The notes beneath the pieces were generated by a model that did not search any database, had not been told where the DNA came from, and was given only the letters and a program-made list of their open reading frames with translations. Shown here piece by piece: positions 35,044 to 45,624 of a stretch of DNA of 64,000 nucleotides. Both the position numbers and the translations under genes were made by a program. The stretch spans positions 106,150,082-106,214,081 of the forward strand of contig BSWB01000007.1 of assembly GCA_033239125.1 (NCBI GenBank), in the 5' to 3' direction. The stretch is from Fagopyrum homotropicum (taxonomy: Eukaryota; Streptophyta; Magnoliopsida; Caryophyllales; Polygonaceae). How positions within the stretch are numbered: the first letter of the stretch is position 1; the number at the start of each line of letters is the position of its first letter.

Positions 35044-35621
35044 ACTCCAATAGTGGCTCGGTTCAAGTAGATGAATCATCCAAAGGCAAATCTTAAGTCC
35101 ATCCTATCATAGTCCATCCATAACCCTCCTTTCCTTACCCTAGAATCTCATCTATTTAGCCAACAACATACATCATCACAATCGAGATCATCAAACATAA
35201 AATCATGGCTTCCATTTGCAAGATAATGAAGAGAAAGAGATGAACAAGTGAAGCAAGTGAAACCAAGCTGAAACTGAGATTAGAAAGACTCACAACCCTT
35301 CGAAAGAAGGTTCAATTGATTCTTACAACTCTAGAAAATGATTCCGATAATCTTCACTACAAAACCTATCAAGACTAGTAATGGTTGCTTCTTCTCTTCT
35401 TCTCCAATGGAGCTTTTCTCCTCCTCCAATGGTTCTCCTCCAAGCTTCCAAATTAGAGAATCTTCTTGTTGAGAGTGTGGGAGAGAGTGGAGTGATGGAA
35501 GATTGGGATTGGATGATGGTAGATTGTCCTTTTCAGCCTTACAAGACCACCTTTTATACTACAACTTTGCAAGAGTCGGCCATGAGATCGTGGCACAGCT
35601 GTCACAACCGTCTGGCAAAAA

Positions 35622-35664
35622 CCACGGTCAGGTTCCACGCCCATGGAAGTGCCAGTGACCGTGG
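35622..35664 (-). repeat. CCACGGCCGTGG cluster 2 in D LTR
   Basis: CCACGG at 35622, CCACGCCCATGG at 35635-35646, half site GACCGTGG ending 35664. Confidence 0.75.
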
Positions 35665-35994
35665 TTTTGGTGCCTCAGCTCACTTTGGATCATTGAGTCA
35701 CGATTTGGTGCATGGCTTGCACCAACAAGGTCTCAAGTGTCCTTCTTAGCTCCTAACTTGCATCCCAATGAGTCCGGAGGTGTGTCATCTCGAGGAATGA
35801 TCCTCGAATGTATCGATTAAGCTCCTAAATCTCCTAAAACACCTACAAAGCATGCAAAAGTCCGTGTAGACATCTATCTCGACAAAATACATGAATTGGG
35901 TGCAAACGTCACGAACTAGTGCTAAACCATGCATGAATGAGTGGAAAATCTATCTAAATGATTACCTAAACCTAAGCCATAAATCGTGTTATCA

Positions 35995-37533
35995 AAAATA
36001 CCCCATACTTAAGGTTTGCTCGTCCCCGAGCAAGTCCCAACTATAGACTAAGAGATGACATGATTTATGCATGCAGAAAAACGACAACATCTTTTTGGAG
36101 TTGTGCTTCTAATATTGGATCACCTTCATAGTCATGTTTCATGGCAATGGACAAGCAATCATGTATCAAATAAATGAAGGCACGGAAAGACAATTGTACT
36201 TAACTCGAAAGCATGCATGAAATGTAAAAATGAAGAAGTCAAGATGATCATGAGCATATTCAATCTAGATCACTAAGTCTTACACACATGCAAATAGGTC
36301 ACAAGGACTTGTGAAATAAAAGGCCAAGAAACGTCGTGATTAGGTAGGGATTTTTCTAGGCTATGTGATGCTAATCCGGGAATGGAACTAACTCCACAAT
36401 TTTTTTTTTGATCAACTTCCCACAAGTGTATATTTTTCTCCATCTTTCCTTTATTTTCTTTTCTTTTTCACTTATTTTTAAGACAATGGCATTGGTGTAC
36501 AAAAGCCGAAACCTTGGTGATTAGCCGTCCTCGGGCTTTTTCTATTTGTCGAGGTGCATCCACACCGGGCACACATACCAAAGCTCGTTAGGACTATCGG
36601 TTTATTTGACTTTGGCAAGGCACAAACACCCGATTATGTGAATGGTGCCGAGTTACTCGTCATTTAAACCAACGTCCCCAAACCTATATTTTTTTCTACA
36701 CTTTCACAACAAATTCAGCACTTCACTCACAAAATTCTTTCATCAACAACTTCACCCCACACTTGCTTTTCACACACTCAACACGCTAACATGCTCCTAT
36801 TCCCGGATGGGTCAAACGAGGTCAAATTTATATCAATCGAGGTGCTCAAACAACATGATCAAGATGAGAAGTAGAGAAAGATGAATTGCCTTAATCACTC
36901 CTAGATGATGTGCAAGAACTAGCATGTAATTTCGACTTTCAATACTCAATCCAATCAAGACAAACATCATGATCACAATCCATTCATGGGATTCAAGATA
37001 AGCAATTCAAGTCCACATATGCATTCATCTATTCAACACATAAGGCCATCCATAGCCAATCCACACAACAATCTCATCATAAGGGTCATTCCCAAGCTTA
37101 GAAGCACTAAAATTTTTAAAATTTTCTGATTTTTTTTGTTTGGATTTTTCGAAATGTGTATGTACAATGCAAAACATAATGAAGCATGTGACTAAAATAA
37201 ACTAACCTAGATGCTAATCATGCAAAAGATCATGCAAACCCCACCCCATACTTAGAAACACATTGTCCCTAATGTGTAAATGAAGTAAAGAAGGGTGAAA
37301 GAGGGTTCTCACAATGTAAAAATGGTTTGCTTTGGTATTTGGGATTACTCAAATGGAGTGATGTAGGATGATCCTATCAACGATGGTAGAGAGCTCAAAG
37401 TGTTCGTTATGGCGTCGGGATCCGCGCTAGGCACCGCTAGCCATCCAAGTCCCGCGTCCGCTCCACCCACAATTGATGAGGGACTCATCATCATCATCCA
37501 CATGCCATGCAAGGATTCCATGCTACCAAGACT
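35995..37533 (-). other. Element D 3' internal region
   Basis: Non-coding region with polypurine tract beside the LTR and the hairpin, sense TTGCTCGGGGACGAGCAA, at 36016-36033, 21 nt from the LTR. No third ORF is visible. Confidence 0.75.
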
Positions 37534-40500
37534 CTAGCACACACACAAAGCACACCAAACACACAAAAACACACAAATCAAAACAAAAGCAAAAACGAAA
37601 AAGGGAAAAACGTTACCAATGGGTTGCCTCCCATCAAGCGCTTCTTTAAGGTCATTAGCTTGACCAAATTCGGGGGTGTCTGACTCAAGGTGAAGTGGGG
37701 TAATCATGTCCACCGGAGCTCCCGGGATAAACTTCTTCAACCGGTGCCCATTCACCTTAAAGTCTCCACAATGCTCCCCTCCTATCTCAACCGCCCCATA
37801 GAGAAAGATCTTCTTTACCATATAAGGTCCGGTCCATCTTGACTTTAGCTTTCCGGGGAAGAGCCGCAGCCTTGAGTTGAAAAGAAGGACAAGGTCGCCT
37901 TCTCTCAACTCCTTCGGGATGAGCCACTTGTCATGCCAACGTTTGGTCCTCTCCTTGTAGATTCGAGCGTTCTCATAGGCGTCCAACCGGATCTCCTCAA
38001 GGGCGTTCATATCAAGCAACCTCTTCTCTCCGGCCTCCTTGAGGTCAAAATTTAACCACTTAATGGCCCAATATGCTCTATGCTCCATCTCTACCGGAAG
38101 GTGGCAAGATTTGCCATAGACTAGCTTGTAAGGAGTGGTCCCAATTGGTGTCTTGAAAGCGGTTCTATATGCCCACAAGGCATCATCGAGCTTCATAGCC
38201 AAATCCTTTCTCGTCCTAGAGACCGTCTTCTCAAGAATTCCCTTTATCTCCTGGTTGGAGATCTCCACTTGGCCACTAGTTTGGGGATGGTAAGGTGTTG
38301 CCACCTTATGAGTCACCCCATACTTAGCCAAAAGTGTTCCGAAGTTCCTATTGGTGAAGTGCTTCCCTCCATCACTTATGATCACCCTTGGTGTTCCAAA
38401 CCTAGGGAAGATCACTCGGTTGAAGAACCGCACCACAACCTTGACATCATTTGTGGGAGAGGCGATTGCCTCCACCCATCTCGAAACATAGTCCACCGCC
38501 AATAGGATGTAGAGGTTGCCACATGAAGAGGGGAATGGCCCCATGAAGTCCACACCCCAAACATCGAATATCTCCACCTCTTGTATGTTGTTCAAGGGCA
38601 TCTCATTCCTCCTTGAGATGTTGCCCGTCCTTTGGCAAGCATCACAAGCTACTACAAAATTCTGCACATCCTTGAACAAACTTGGCCAAAAGAAGCCCGA
38701 TTGCAACACCTTCGCACATGTCTTGTGTGAGCTAGCATGTCCTCCACACAGCAAGGAGTGACAATGGCGGATCACACTTTCTACCTCATCTTCCGGTATG
38801 CACCTTCTAAACAATCCATCCGGCCCACTCTTGAACAGAAGAGGCTCACTCCAATAGTAATGTCTCACATCCTTGAAGAACTTTTTCCGCTGGGCATATG
38901 ACAATCCGGGAGGCACTTCCTCACACATAAGATAGTTCACAATGTCGGCATACCATGGCTCACTTCCTCTAGACACTTGGAACAAGCACTCCTCCACCAT
39001 TTGCAATTGCTCATTCCGGAATGAGTCATCAATCGGGATGTCATCCCTCTCAAGTTCCAATGGAGGTAGTCTACTAAGGTGGTCCGCCACAGAGTTTTCG
39101 GACCCCTTCTTGTCCCGGATTTCCAAATCAAACTCTTGAAGAAGAAGGATCCACCGAATCAACCTAGGCTTGGCATCCTTCTTTGTAAGGAGATAACGGA
39201 TCACAGCATGATCCGTATAAACAATGACCTTTGCTCCAACAAGATATGAGCGGAACTTCTCAAATGCATACACAACCGCTAGCAATTCTTTCTCGGTGGT
39301 AGCATAATTGAGTTGGGCATCATCTAGCGTCTTGCTAGCATAATAAATGGCATGTGTGCGCCCATCTTTCCTTTGCCCCAAAACAGCCCCAACGGCTACA
39401 TCACTCGCATCACACATGATCTCAAACGGTAGACTCCAATCCGGAGGTTGCATGATAGGTGCGGAGATCAAAACATTCTTCAACCTACAAAAAGCTCCAA
39501 GGCAATCCTTGGAGAAAACAAACTCAACATCTTTCATTAGTAGGTTAGTAAGAGGCTTAGAAATTTTAGAGAAGTCTTTAATAAATCTCCGGTAGAAATC
39601 GGCATGCCCTAGAAAACTCCTTACCCCCTTCACCGAGGTAGGTGGTGGCAACTTCTCTATCGTTTCAATCTTAGCCCTATCAACCTCAATGCCACGGTTA
39701 GACATCAAGTGTCCCAACACAATATCTTCACTTACCATAAAGTGGCATTTTTCCCAAATCAAGAGTAGATTAGTCTCCTCACATCTTTTCAAAACCAAAG
39801 ACAAATTAGCTAGGCAATCATCAAAGGAAGATGCATAAACAGAAAAATCATCCATGAACACTTCCATGATATTCTCAATGTACTCAAAAAATATAGCCAT
39901 CATACACCTTTGAAAGGTGGCGGGTGCATTACACAACCCAAATGGCATTCTCCTATATGCAAAAGTACCCCATGGACATGTAAATGTGGTTTTCTCTTGG
40001 TCATCGGGATGGATAGGGATTTGGAAGAATCCACTATAGCCATCCAAGTAGCAAAAGTGAGAATGTTGAGCTAACCTCTCTAGCATTTGGTCAATGAAAG
40101 GAAGAGGGAAGTGCTCTTTCCTAGAGGCCATGTTAAGCTTCCTATAGTCTATACACATCCTCCATCCCGTAACCGTTCTAGTTGGGATTAGTTCATTGTT
40201 CTTATCAGTCACTACGGTCATCCCACCCTTCTTAGGAACCACATGCACGGGGCTAACCCACTTACTATCCGAAATAGGGTAGATGATTCCCGCATCTAGC
40301 AACTTAATGATCTCTTTCTTGACTACCTCTTTCATTATAGGATTCAATCTTCTTTGGTGTTCAATAGAGGGTTTATGGTCATCTTCCATCAATATCTTAT
40401 GCATGCACAAAGAGGGTTTGATGCCAACTAAATCATCAATAGTATAGCCAATGGCCTTCCTATGCAATCTTAGCTCATGCAACAACCTAGCAAATTCATC

Positions 40501-42333
40501 ATCATTCAAGCATGCATTCACAATTACCGGATATGTAGAATTATCACCAAGAAAAGCATACTTCAAATGAGAGGGGAGGAGTTTGAGTTCAAGTTTAGGA
40601 GGACCTTTATCGAGTGGAGACGATCCAAATAATGTTGGTTGAGATGAATCCAAAGCAGATGAAGGCTCTCCAAGGCTCTTTGAAGCTTGATCAACAACAA
40701 GGGCTGCTTCTGGGGAAACCACGGGCAACTCCATGGATCCTGGCATATCCACGGCCGTGGACCTTGCAAAGCTTTCTCTTCGGAGCATTCCAGAGAGTTC
40801 CACGGCCGTGGAAATCCCTTCACGACCGTGGTTCCTACAGGAACTCAGCATACTCTCGTGGACTTCAAATTCAGCTCTTGTTTCCTTTTCTAATGCTTCC
40901 AAGGCCTTGATTTCTTCATTGCAAGCCTCCTCAACACCTTCCTCCATCAAACTTAAGCTAATAACCTTCTCCAAGGGATCCTTGTTCAAGATCGAGCTCA
41001 CAACTTCTCTAGACTCCTCTTGCTCGACTATGTTGAATACATCTTCATCAAGGGTTGGCCCTTTCATCATTGTGGACAGCTTGAACTTGATATTCTCTTC
41101 TCCAATGTTGAAGGTGAGAATTCCATTCTTACAATCCACCAAGCATCCGGAAGTGGCTAGGAAAGGTCTCCCTAAGATGATGGGAACCGGATAGTCCGCC
41201 GGGATGTCCAAGACAACAAAATCAATCGGCACATAGAACTTCCCGAGTTGCACCGGTATATCTTCCAAGATTCCAACCGGGTGAGTGATAGAACGGTCCG
41301 CCATGTAAAGGGTCATCTTGACCGGCTTTGGCTCTCCTAGCCCAACCTTGTTGCAAAGTGCAAGCGGTATGATGCTTACACTTGCCCCAAGATCGCATAG
41401 GGCTTCATACTTCACTTCTCCCACTCCGATTGGCACACAAAAATATCCCGGATCTCTTAGCTTAGGAGGCATCTCCTCCTTCATGGTTTGAATCAACTCT
41501 GAGGATCTCTTTGTCATTCTCACTTCCCCATACTCCTCCAACTTCCTCTTGTTGGAGAGTATTTCTTTCAAAAACTTGCCATATGCCGGCATACCTAAGA
41601 TAGCATCCATGAACGGAATGTTAATATGCAATTTAGACATAAGTTTAAGGAATTTACGAAAGTGCTTGTCCAAACGAGCTCTTGCTCGTGATTGTGAGAA
41701 TGGTAGTGGTGGCTTGTATGGAGGTGGTGCCACATATGTTGGCCCATCATCCTTGTCCTTGCCTCCATCTTCTTGCAAGGTCTCTTCCTCTACCACTACT
41801 TGCTTCCCCTTGTCACTTCCCTTAGGTAAGGGATCCTTCATATTCAACCCACTCCTTGTTGTGATGGCCAACACTTGGCCTCTTGGGTTGTCCTCGGTTC
41901 TTCCGGGAAGCTTTCCCGGATCTCTATGAGCTTCACCCGCCTTTTGGAACACTTGTGCTTCCAAAACTTTTTTAGCCTTAGAGATTAAAGTCACCATGCT
42001 CTCAAGACCACTCAACCTTCTAAGCAATTGCTCAAACATTATTTCGGTTCTATCCTTTGGAGGTTGAGTAAATCCGGGTGGAGGTTCTTGTGAAGCTTTT
42101 GGCGGTGGAGTTGTGCTTGTGGAAGCGGGAGGGTTCAAGGCTCCATCCGGGTTAGAATAGGAAAACCCGGGATGGTTGTGGTTAGGCCGGTAATTGTTGA
42201 ATTGCCGGTTGTTGTTGAAGTTCATTGGGCCTTGATAGTTGTTGTAGTTTCCCCTTCCCATGTAGTTCACGTCTTCCTCCTTGGAAGACAAGTTTGCTTG
42301 CACTTGCACTTGAGGGGTTGCTTGGTTCTTCAA
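37534..42333 (-). CDS. Element D gag(C-term)-protease-RT-RNase H-integrase polyprotein, 1599 codons open
   Basis: One uninterrupted frame. Residues 1-110: Asn-rich gag tail (NNYQGPMNFNNNRQFNNYRP). About 314: protease CDLGASVSIIP. About 505-535: linker with repeated STAVE/STAVD, encoded by CCACGGCCGTGG words. 690-890: RT with WRMCIDYRKLNMASRKEHF, YLDGYSGFFQIPIHP and FMDD near 826-829. 970-1090: RNase H (MCDASD, ATTEKELLAVVYA, YTDHAVIRYL). From about 1160: integrase with zinc-binding H..H..C..C and the acidic triad (VDFMG, ISDGGKHF, QVEISNQE). All visible catalytic residues are kept. The first Met is arbitrary, because the real gag start was deleted, and the last 50 residues are hydrophobic read-through. 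It cannot transpose as it stands. Confidence 0.9.
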   Translation of the reverse strand: MKNQATPQVQVQANLSSKEEDVNYMGRGNYNNYQGPMNFNNNRQFNNYRPNHNHPGFSYSNPDGALNPPASTSTTPPPKASQEPPPGFTQPPKDRTEIMFEQLLRRLSGLESMVTLISKAKKVLEAQVFQKAGEAHRDPGKLPGRTEDNPRGQVLAITTRSGLNMKDPLPKGSDKGKQVVVEEETLQEDGGKDKDDGPTYVAPPPYKPPLPFSQSRARARLDKHFRKFLKLMSKLHINIPFMDAILGMPAYGKFLKEILSNKRKLEEYGEVRMTKRSSELIQTMKEEMPPKLRDPGYFCVPIGVGEVKYEALCDLGASVSIIPLALCNKVGLGEPKPVKMTLYMADRSITHPVGILEDIPVQLGKFYVPIDFVVLDIPADYPVPIILGRPFLATSGCLVDCKNGILTFNIGEENIKFKLSTMMKGPTLDEDVFNIVEQEESREVVSSILNKDPLEKVISLSLMEEGVEEACNEEIKALEALEKETRAEFEVHESMLSSCRNHGREGISTAVELSGMLRRESFARSTAVDMPGSMELPVVSPEAALVVDQASKSLGEPSSALDSSQPTLFGSSPLDKGPPKLELKLLPSHLKYAFLGDNSTYPVIVNACLNDDEFARLLHELRLHRKAIGYTIDDLVGIKPSLCMHKILMEDDHKPSIEHQRRLNPIMKEVVKKEIIKLLDAGIIYPISDSKWVSPVHVVPKKGGMTVVTDKNNELIPTRTVTGWRMCIDYRKLNMASRKEHFPLPFIDQMLERLAQHSHFCYLDGYSGFFQIPIHPDDQEKTTFTCPWGTFAYRRMPFGLCNAPATFQRCMMAIFFEYIENIMEVFMDDFSVYASSFDDCLANLSLVLKRCEETNLLLIWEKCHFMVSEDIVLGHLMSNRGIEVDRAKIETIEKLPPPTSVKGVRSFLGHADFYRRFIKDFSKISKPLTNLLMKDVEFVFSKDCLGAFCRLKNVLISAPIMQPPDWSLPFEIMCDASDVAVGAVLGQRKDGRTHAIYYASKTLDDAQLNYATTEKELLAVVYAFEKFRSYLVGAKVIVYTDHAVIRYLLTKKDAKPRLIRWILLLQEFDLEIRDKKGSENSVADHLSRLPPLELERDDIPIDDSFRNEQLQMVEECLFQVSRGSEPWYADIVNYLMCEEVPPGLSYAQRKKFFKDVRHYYWSEPLLFKSGPDGLFRRCIPEDEVESVIRHCHSLLCGGHASSHKTCAKVLQSGFFWPSLFKDVQNFVVACDACQRTGNISRRNEMPLNNIQEVEIFDVWGVDFMGPFPSSCGNLYILLAVDYVSRWVEAIASPTNDVKVVVRFFNRVIFPRFGTPRVIISDGGKHFTNRNFGTLLAKYGVTHKVATPYHPQTSGQVEISNQEIKGILEKTVSRTRKDLAMKLDDALWAYRTAFKTPIGTTPYKLVYGKSCHLPVEMEHRAYWAIKWLNFDLKEAGEKRLLDMNALEEIRLDAYENARIYKERTKRWHDKWLIPKELREGDLVLLFNSRLRLFPGKLKSRWTGPYMVKKIFLYGAVEIGGEHCGDFKVNGHRLKKFIPGAPVDMITPLHLESDTPEFGQANDLKEALDGRQPIGNVFPFFVFAFVLICVFLCVWCALCVC
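40719..40831 (-). repeat. CCACGGCCGTGG sites in D protease-RT linker
   Basis: Half site at 40719, perfect palindromes at 40749-40760 and 40800-40811, and TCACGACCGTGG at 40820-40831 (20 bp after the previous). They encode STAVD and STAVE. Confidence 0.88.
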
Positions 42334-42394
42334 AGTTGTAATCTCAATTCATGCAACAATCTATTCAACTCCAGTAGGTTCAATTGAAGGTTTA
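42334..42394. other. C/D fusion junction with templated filler DNA
   Basis: 42340-42371 repeats 42514-42545 with one mismatch (32 bp, same orientation). 42376-42394 repeats 42405-42423 (19 bp, aggttcaattgaaggttta). The two copied patches lie side by side exactly where D gag sequence (below 42340) meets C RT sequence (above 42395). This is the signature of error-prone end joining or template switching. Confidence 0.85.
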
Positions 42395-45300
42395 GTCTTC
42401 TTTGAGGTTCAATTGAAGGTTTATGATTATCTTCCATCAAGATCTTGTGCATGCACAAAGAAGGTTTTATGCCAACTAAATTATCAATGGTATAGCCAAT
42501 AGCCTTCCTATGCAATCTCAATCCATGCAACAATCTATTCAACTCATCATCATTCAAGCATGCATTCACAATAACTGGATATGTAATATTCTCACCAAGA
42601 AAAGCATACTTCAAATGAGAGGGGAGGGGTTTGAGTTCAAGTCTAGGAGGACCTTTATCGAGTGGAGACGCTCCATATAATGTTGGTTGAGATGAATCCA
42701 AAGCTATGGAAGACTCCTCAAGGTTCCTTGAAGCTTGATCAACAACCAATGCAGTTTCCGGGGAAACGACGGGCAAAATTTTGGGCTCTGGCACAACCAC
42801 GGCCATGGAACTTGCAAAGCTAGCTTCTCGGAGCACTCTAGTAGGTTCCACGGGTAAAACCACGGGCGTGGTTCTTCCCCCCAGACCGTGATTCTTACAG
42901 CTTTTCAGCACACTTTCGTGGACTTCAAATTCAGCTCTTGTCTCCTTTTCTAATGCTTCCAAAGCCTTGATTTCTTCATTGCAGGCCTCCTCAACTCCTT
43001 CCTCCATCAAACTCAAGCTAAGAACCTTCTCCAAGGGGTCCTTGATCAAGATCGAGCTCACAACTTCTCTACAATCCTCTTGCTCGACAATGTTGAACAC
43101 ATCCTCACCAAGGGTTGGCCCTTTCATCATTGTGGATAATTTGAACTTGATATTCTCTTCTCTAATATTGAAGGAGAGAATTCAATTTTTACAATCCACC
43201 AAGCATCCGGAAGTGGTTAGGAAAGGTCTCCCTAAGATGATGGGAACCGGATAGTCCGCCGGGATGTCCAAAACAACGAAGTCTATGGGCACAGTGAACT
43301 TTCCTAGTTGCACCGATATGTTTTCCAATATTCCAACCGGGTGAGTGATAGAACGGTCCGCCATGTAAAGGGTCATGTTGACCGGTTTTGGCTTTCCTAG
43401 CCCAACCTTGTTGCAAAGTGCAAGCGGTATGATGCTTACACTTGCCCCAAGATCACATAGGGCTTCATACTTCACTTCTCCCACTCCAATTGGCACACAA
43501 AAGGATCCCGGATCTCTTAGCTTAGGAGGCATCTCCTCCTTTATGGTTTGGATCAATTCCAAGGACCTCTTTGTCATCCTTACTTCTCCATACTCCTCCA
43601 ACTTCCTTTTGTTGGAGAGTATCTCCTTCAAGAATTTGCCATATGCCGGCATACCTAGAATAGCATCCATGAACGGAATGTTAATATGCAATTTAGACAT
43701 AAGTTCAAGGAATTTACCGAAGTGTTTGTCCAAGCGAGCTCTTGCTCGTGATTGTGGGAATGGTAGTGGTGGCTTGTATGGAGGTGGTGCCACATATGTT
43801 GGCTCATCTTCCTTGTCCTTTCCTCCTTCTTCTTGCAAGGTCTCTTCCTCAACCACTACTTGTTTTCCCTTAACGATCTCCTTAGGCAAGGGGTCCTTCA
43901 TACTCAACCCGCTTCTTGTTGTGATGGCCAACACTTGGCCTCTCGGGTTGTCTTCGGTTCTTCCGGGAAGCTTTCCCGGATCTCTATGTGCTTCACCCGC
44001 CTTTCGGAACACTTCTGCTTCCAACACTTTTTGAGCCTTAGAAATGGAAGTCACCGTGCTCTCAAGACCACTCAACCTTCCAAACAATTGCTCAAACATC
44101 ATCTCGGTTCTATCCTTTGGAGGTTGAGTGAATCCGGGTGGAGGTTCTTGTGAAGTGTTTGGTGGTGGAGTTGCGCTTGTGGAAGCGGTAGGGTTCAAGG
44201 CTCCATCCGGGTAAGAATAGGAAAACCCGGGATGATTGTGATTAGGCCGGTAATTGCTGAATTGCCGGTTGTTGTTGAAGCTCCTTGGACCTTGATAGTT
44301 GTTGTAGTTGCCCCTTCCCATGTAGTTCAAATCTTCCTCCTTGGAAGACAAATTTGCTTGCACTTGCACTTGAGGGCTTGCTTGACTCTTCAAAGTTGTA
44401 GCACACAACTCCATCAAAGATTTCAGCTCATTGTTGATTGCATCAAGCTTGAAGTTACTCATGGTGACTTCACTCACCTCATATGCTCCCGCTTTCCTCC
44501 CATCACTCTTCCTATGGGAGTAATTCTCAATTATCAAAGCTTGTTTCTCTACAAACTCCCAAGCTTCATCCACATTCTTTTCCATGAAAGTCCTACCGGA
44601 AAGAGATTGAAGCTTGAATTGGCTACCTTCATCAAGTTCCTTAAAATAGATCTCCAAAAGCTCTATTTTCGGTATACCATGGTGTGGACAATCTAGGAGA
44701 ATGTCCTTGAACCTCTCCCAAGACTTGAATAGGCTTTCTCTATCCTTCATCACGAAGGCATTGATATTCCCTCTTAGCTCGGTAGTCTTGGAAGGTGGGA
44801 AGAACTTTGTCAAAAACTCGGTTGTCATCTCCTCCCAAGTACTCACTCGCCCTTGTGGAATAGATTGATACCAAGCCAAGGCTTTATCCTTAAGTGAGAA
44901 TGAGAAAGCCATAAGCTTATGGTTGTTGCACTCCAATCTAGGCGGTCTTAGAGTCTCCATCAAGATCTCATAGTTCATCAAGTGTTGATGAGGAGACTCT
45001 CCTTCCATCCCTCCAAATTGATTATGCAGGATCATTTGTAGAACTTGAGGGCGGAGCTCGTAATCATGGACTGCGGCATCTCCTAAGTTCACACCCGGAC
45101 GGTGTGCTCTTTGTGCCGGATCCATACGTTGCCCTAACGTTTGTGGTTCTTCAATAGCAATGGGCACAACCCGAATATTGACCGCCGGCTGCGGTTGTGG
45201 TGGAGGTGGAGGTTGTTGACGATTAAGCTCTCTTTGCACAAGAGCTTGCCTAATCTCTTCAATCTCCCTCCTAGTTGCTTCTTGCCTCTCATTGGCCAGT

Positions 45301-45548
45301 CTCCTTTCATTCTCCAAGGCTTCATCCCTTAGCCTAATTTGCTCTAAAGCCTCATCTAACTCAGCTTGGAGATCTCTTCTGGCCATCTCTTTTCCCTTTC
45401 TAATGCTCTTGGATCTAGATCTAAGGGTTTTCTCCGGTTCGGGATCGAATGGAGCTAAATCCTTGCCACGAGATCTTCGCATGCACCTAAAAAGTGAGAG
45501 ATGTTCTGAAAAGCAAAGACACAAACAAAACGAGATCAAAAGCAACAA
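42395..45548 (-). pseudogene. Element C gag-protease and start of RT
   Basis: Probable start at 45482 (MRRSRGKDLAPFDPEPEKT), 22 codons inside the open frame; the same start context is in E. Coiled-coil-like charged region, capsid (GVNLGDAAVHDYELRPQVL, TTEFLTKFFPPSKT, DILLDCPHHGIPKIELLEIY), Asn-rich tail without zinc knuckle, protease (YEALCDLGASVSIIPLALC) up to DCKN and a TGA stop at 43182-43184. The same frame continues to HKPSIEPQRRLN at the start of RT, where the deletion junction cuts it. One nonsense codon plus loss of RT make it defective. Confidence 0.92.
42797..42890 (-). repeat. CCACGG motif sites in C protease-RT linker
   Basis: CCACGGCCATGG at 42797-42808, half site CCACGG at 42848, CCACGGGCGTGG at 42860-42871, and right half GACCGTGA ending at about 42891 (20 bp on). 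Equivalent to 40719-40831 in D but with decayed words. Confidence 0.75.
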
Positions 45549-45598
45549 GAAAGACCTACACTATAAACAATCAAAAACTTTGACTCAATCTTAACCTA

Positions 45599-45617
45599 GT
45601 CCCCAGCAACGGCGCCA
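45599..45617 (-). promoter_or_regulatory. Element C primer-binding site (tRNA-Asp)
   Basis: On the minus strand TGGCGCCGTTGCTGGGGAC, seven bases after the 5' LTR. It matches the complement of plant tRNA-Asp 3' end with one mismatch. Confidence 0.9.
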
Positions 45618-45624
45618 AAAAACT

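Larger units (their letters stand above)
34153..35994 (-). repeat. Element D 3' LTR (1842 bp)
   Basis: Starts tgttacgctaagaacg and ends gtgttatca. Clearly related to the C LTRs but more distant than they are from each other. It has four ACCGGGTARGTCTC-type repeats and the CCACGGCCGTGG clusters. TATA candidate, sense GTATAAAAGG, at about 35551-35560. Confidence 0.9.
34153..42333 (-). mobile_element. Element D: Athila-lineage element, 5' part deleted
   Basis: Sister of C inserted in the same orientation at the C integrase start (34152). The 3' LTR (34153-35994), 3' internal region and a long gag-pol frame remain. The 5' LTR, primer site and gag N-terminus are gone, replaced by a junction to C's RT start near 42334-42394. 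The left flanking 5-mer is gtcat; its partner was lost in the deletion. Confidence 0.88.

Noticed and set aside
34153..35994. D LTR as a solo LTR
   Set aside because: It is followed by the matching 3' internal region and a continuous gag-pol of the same family, so it is the 3' LTR of a truncated element.
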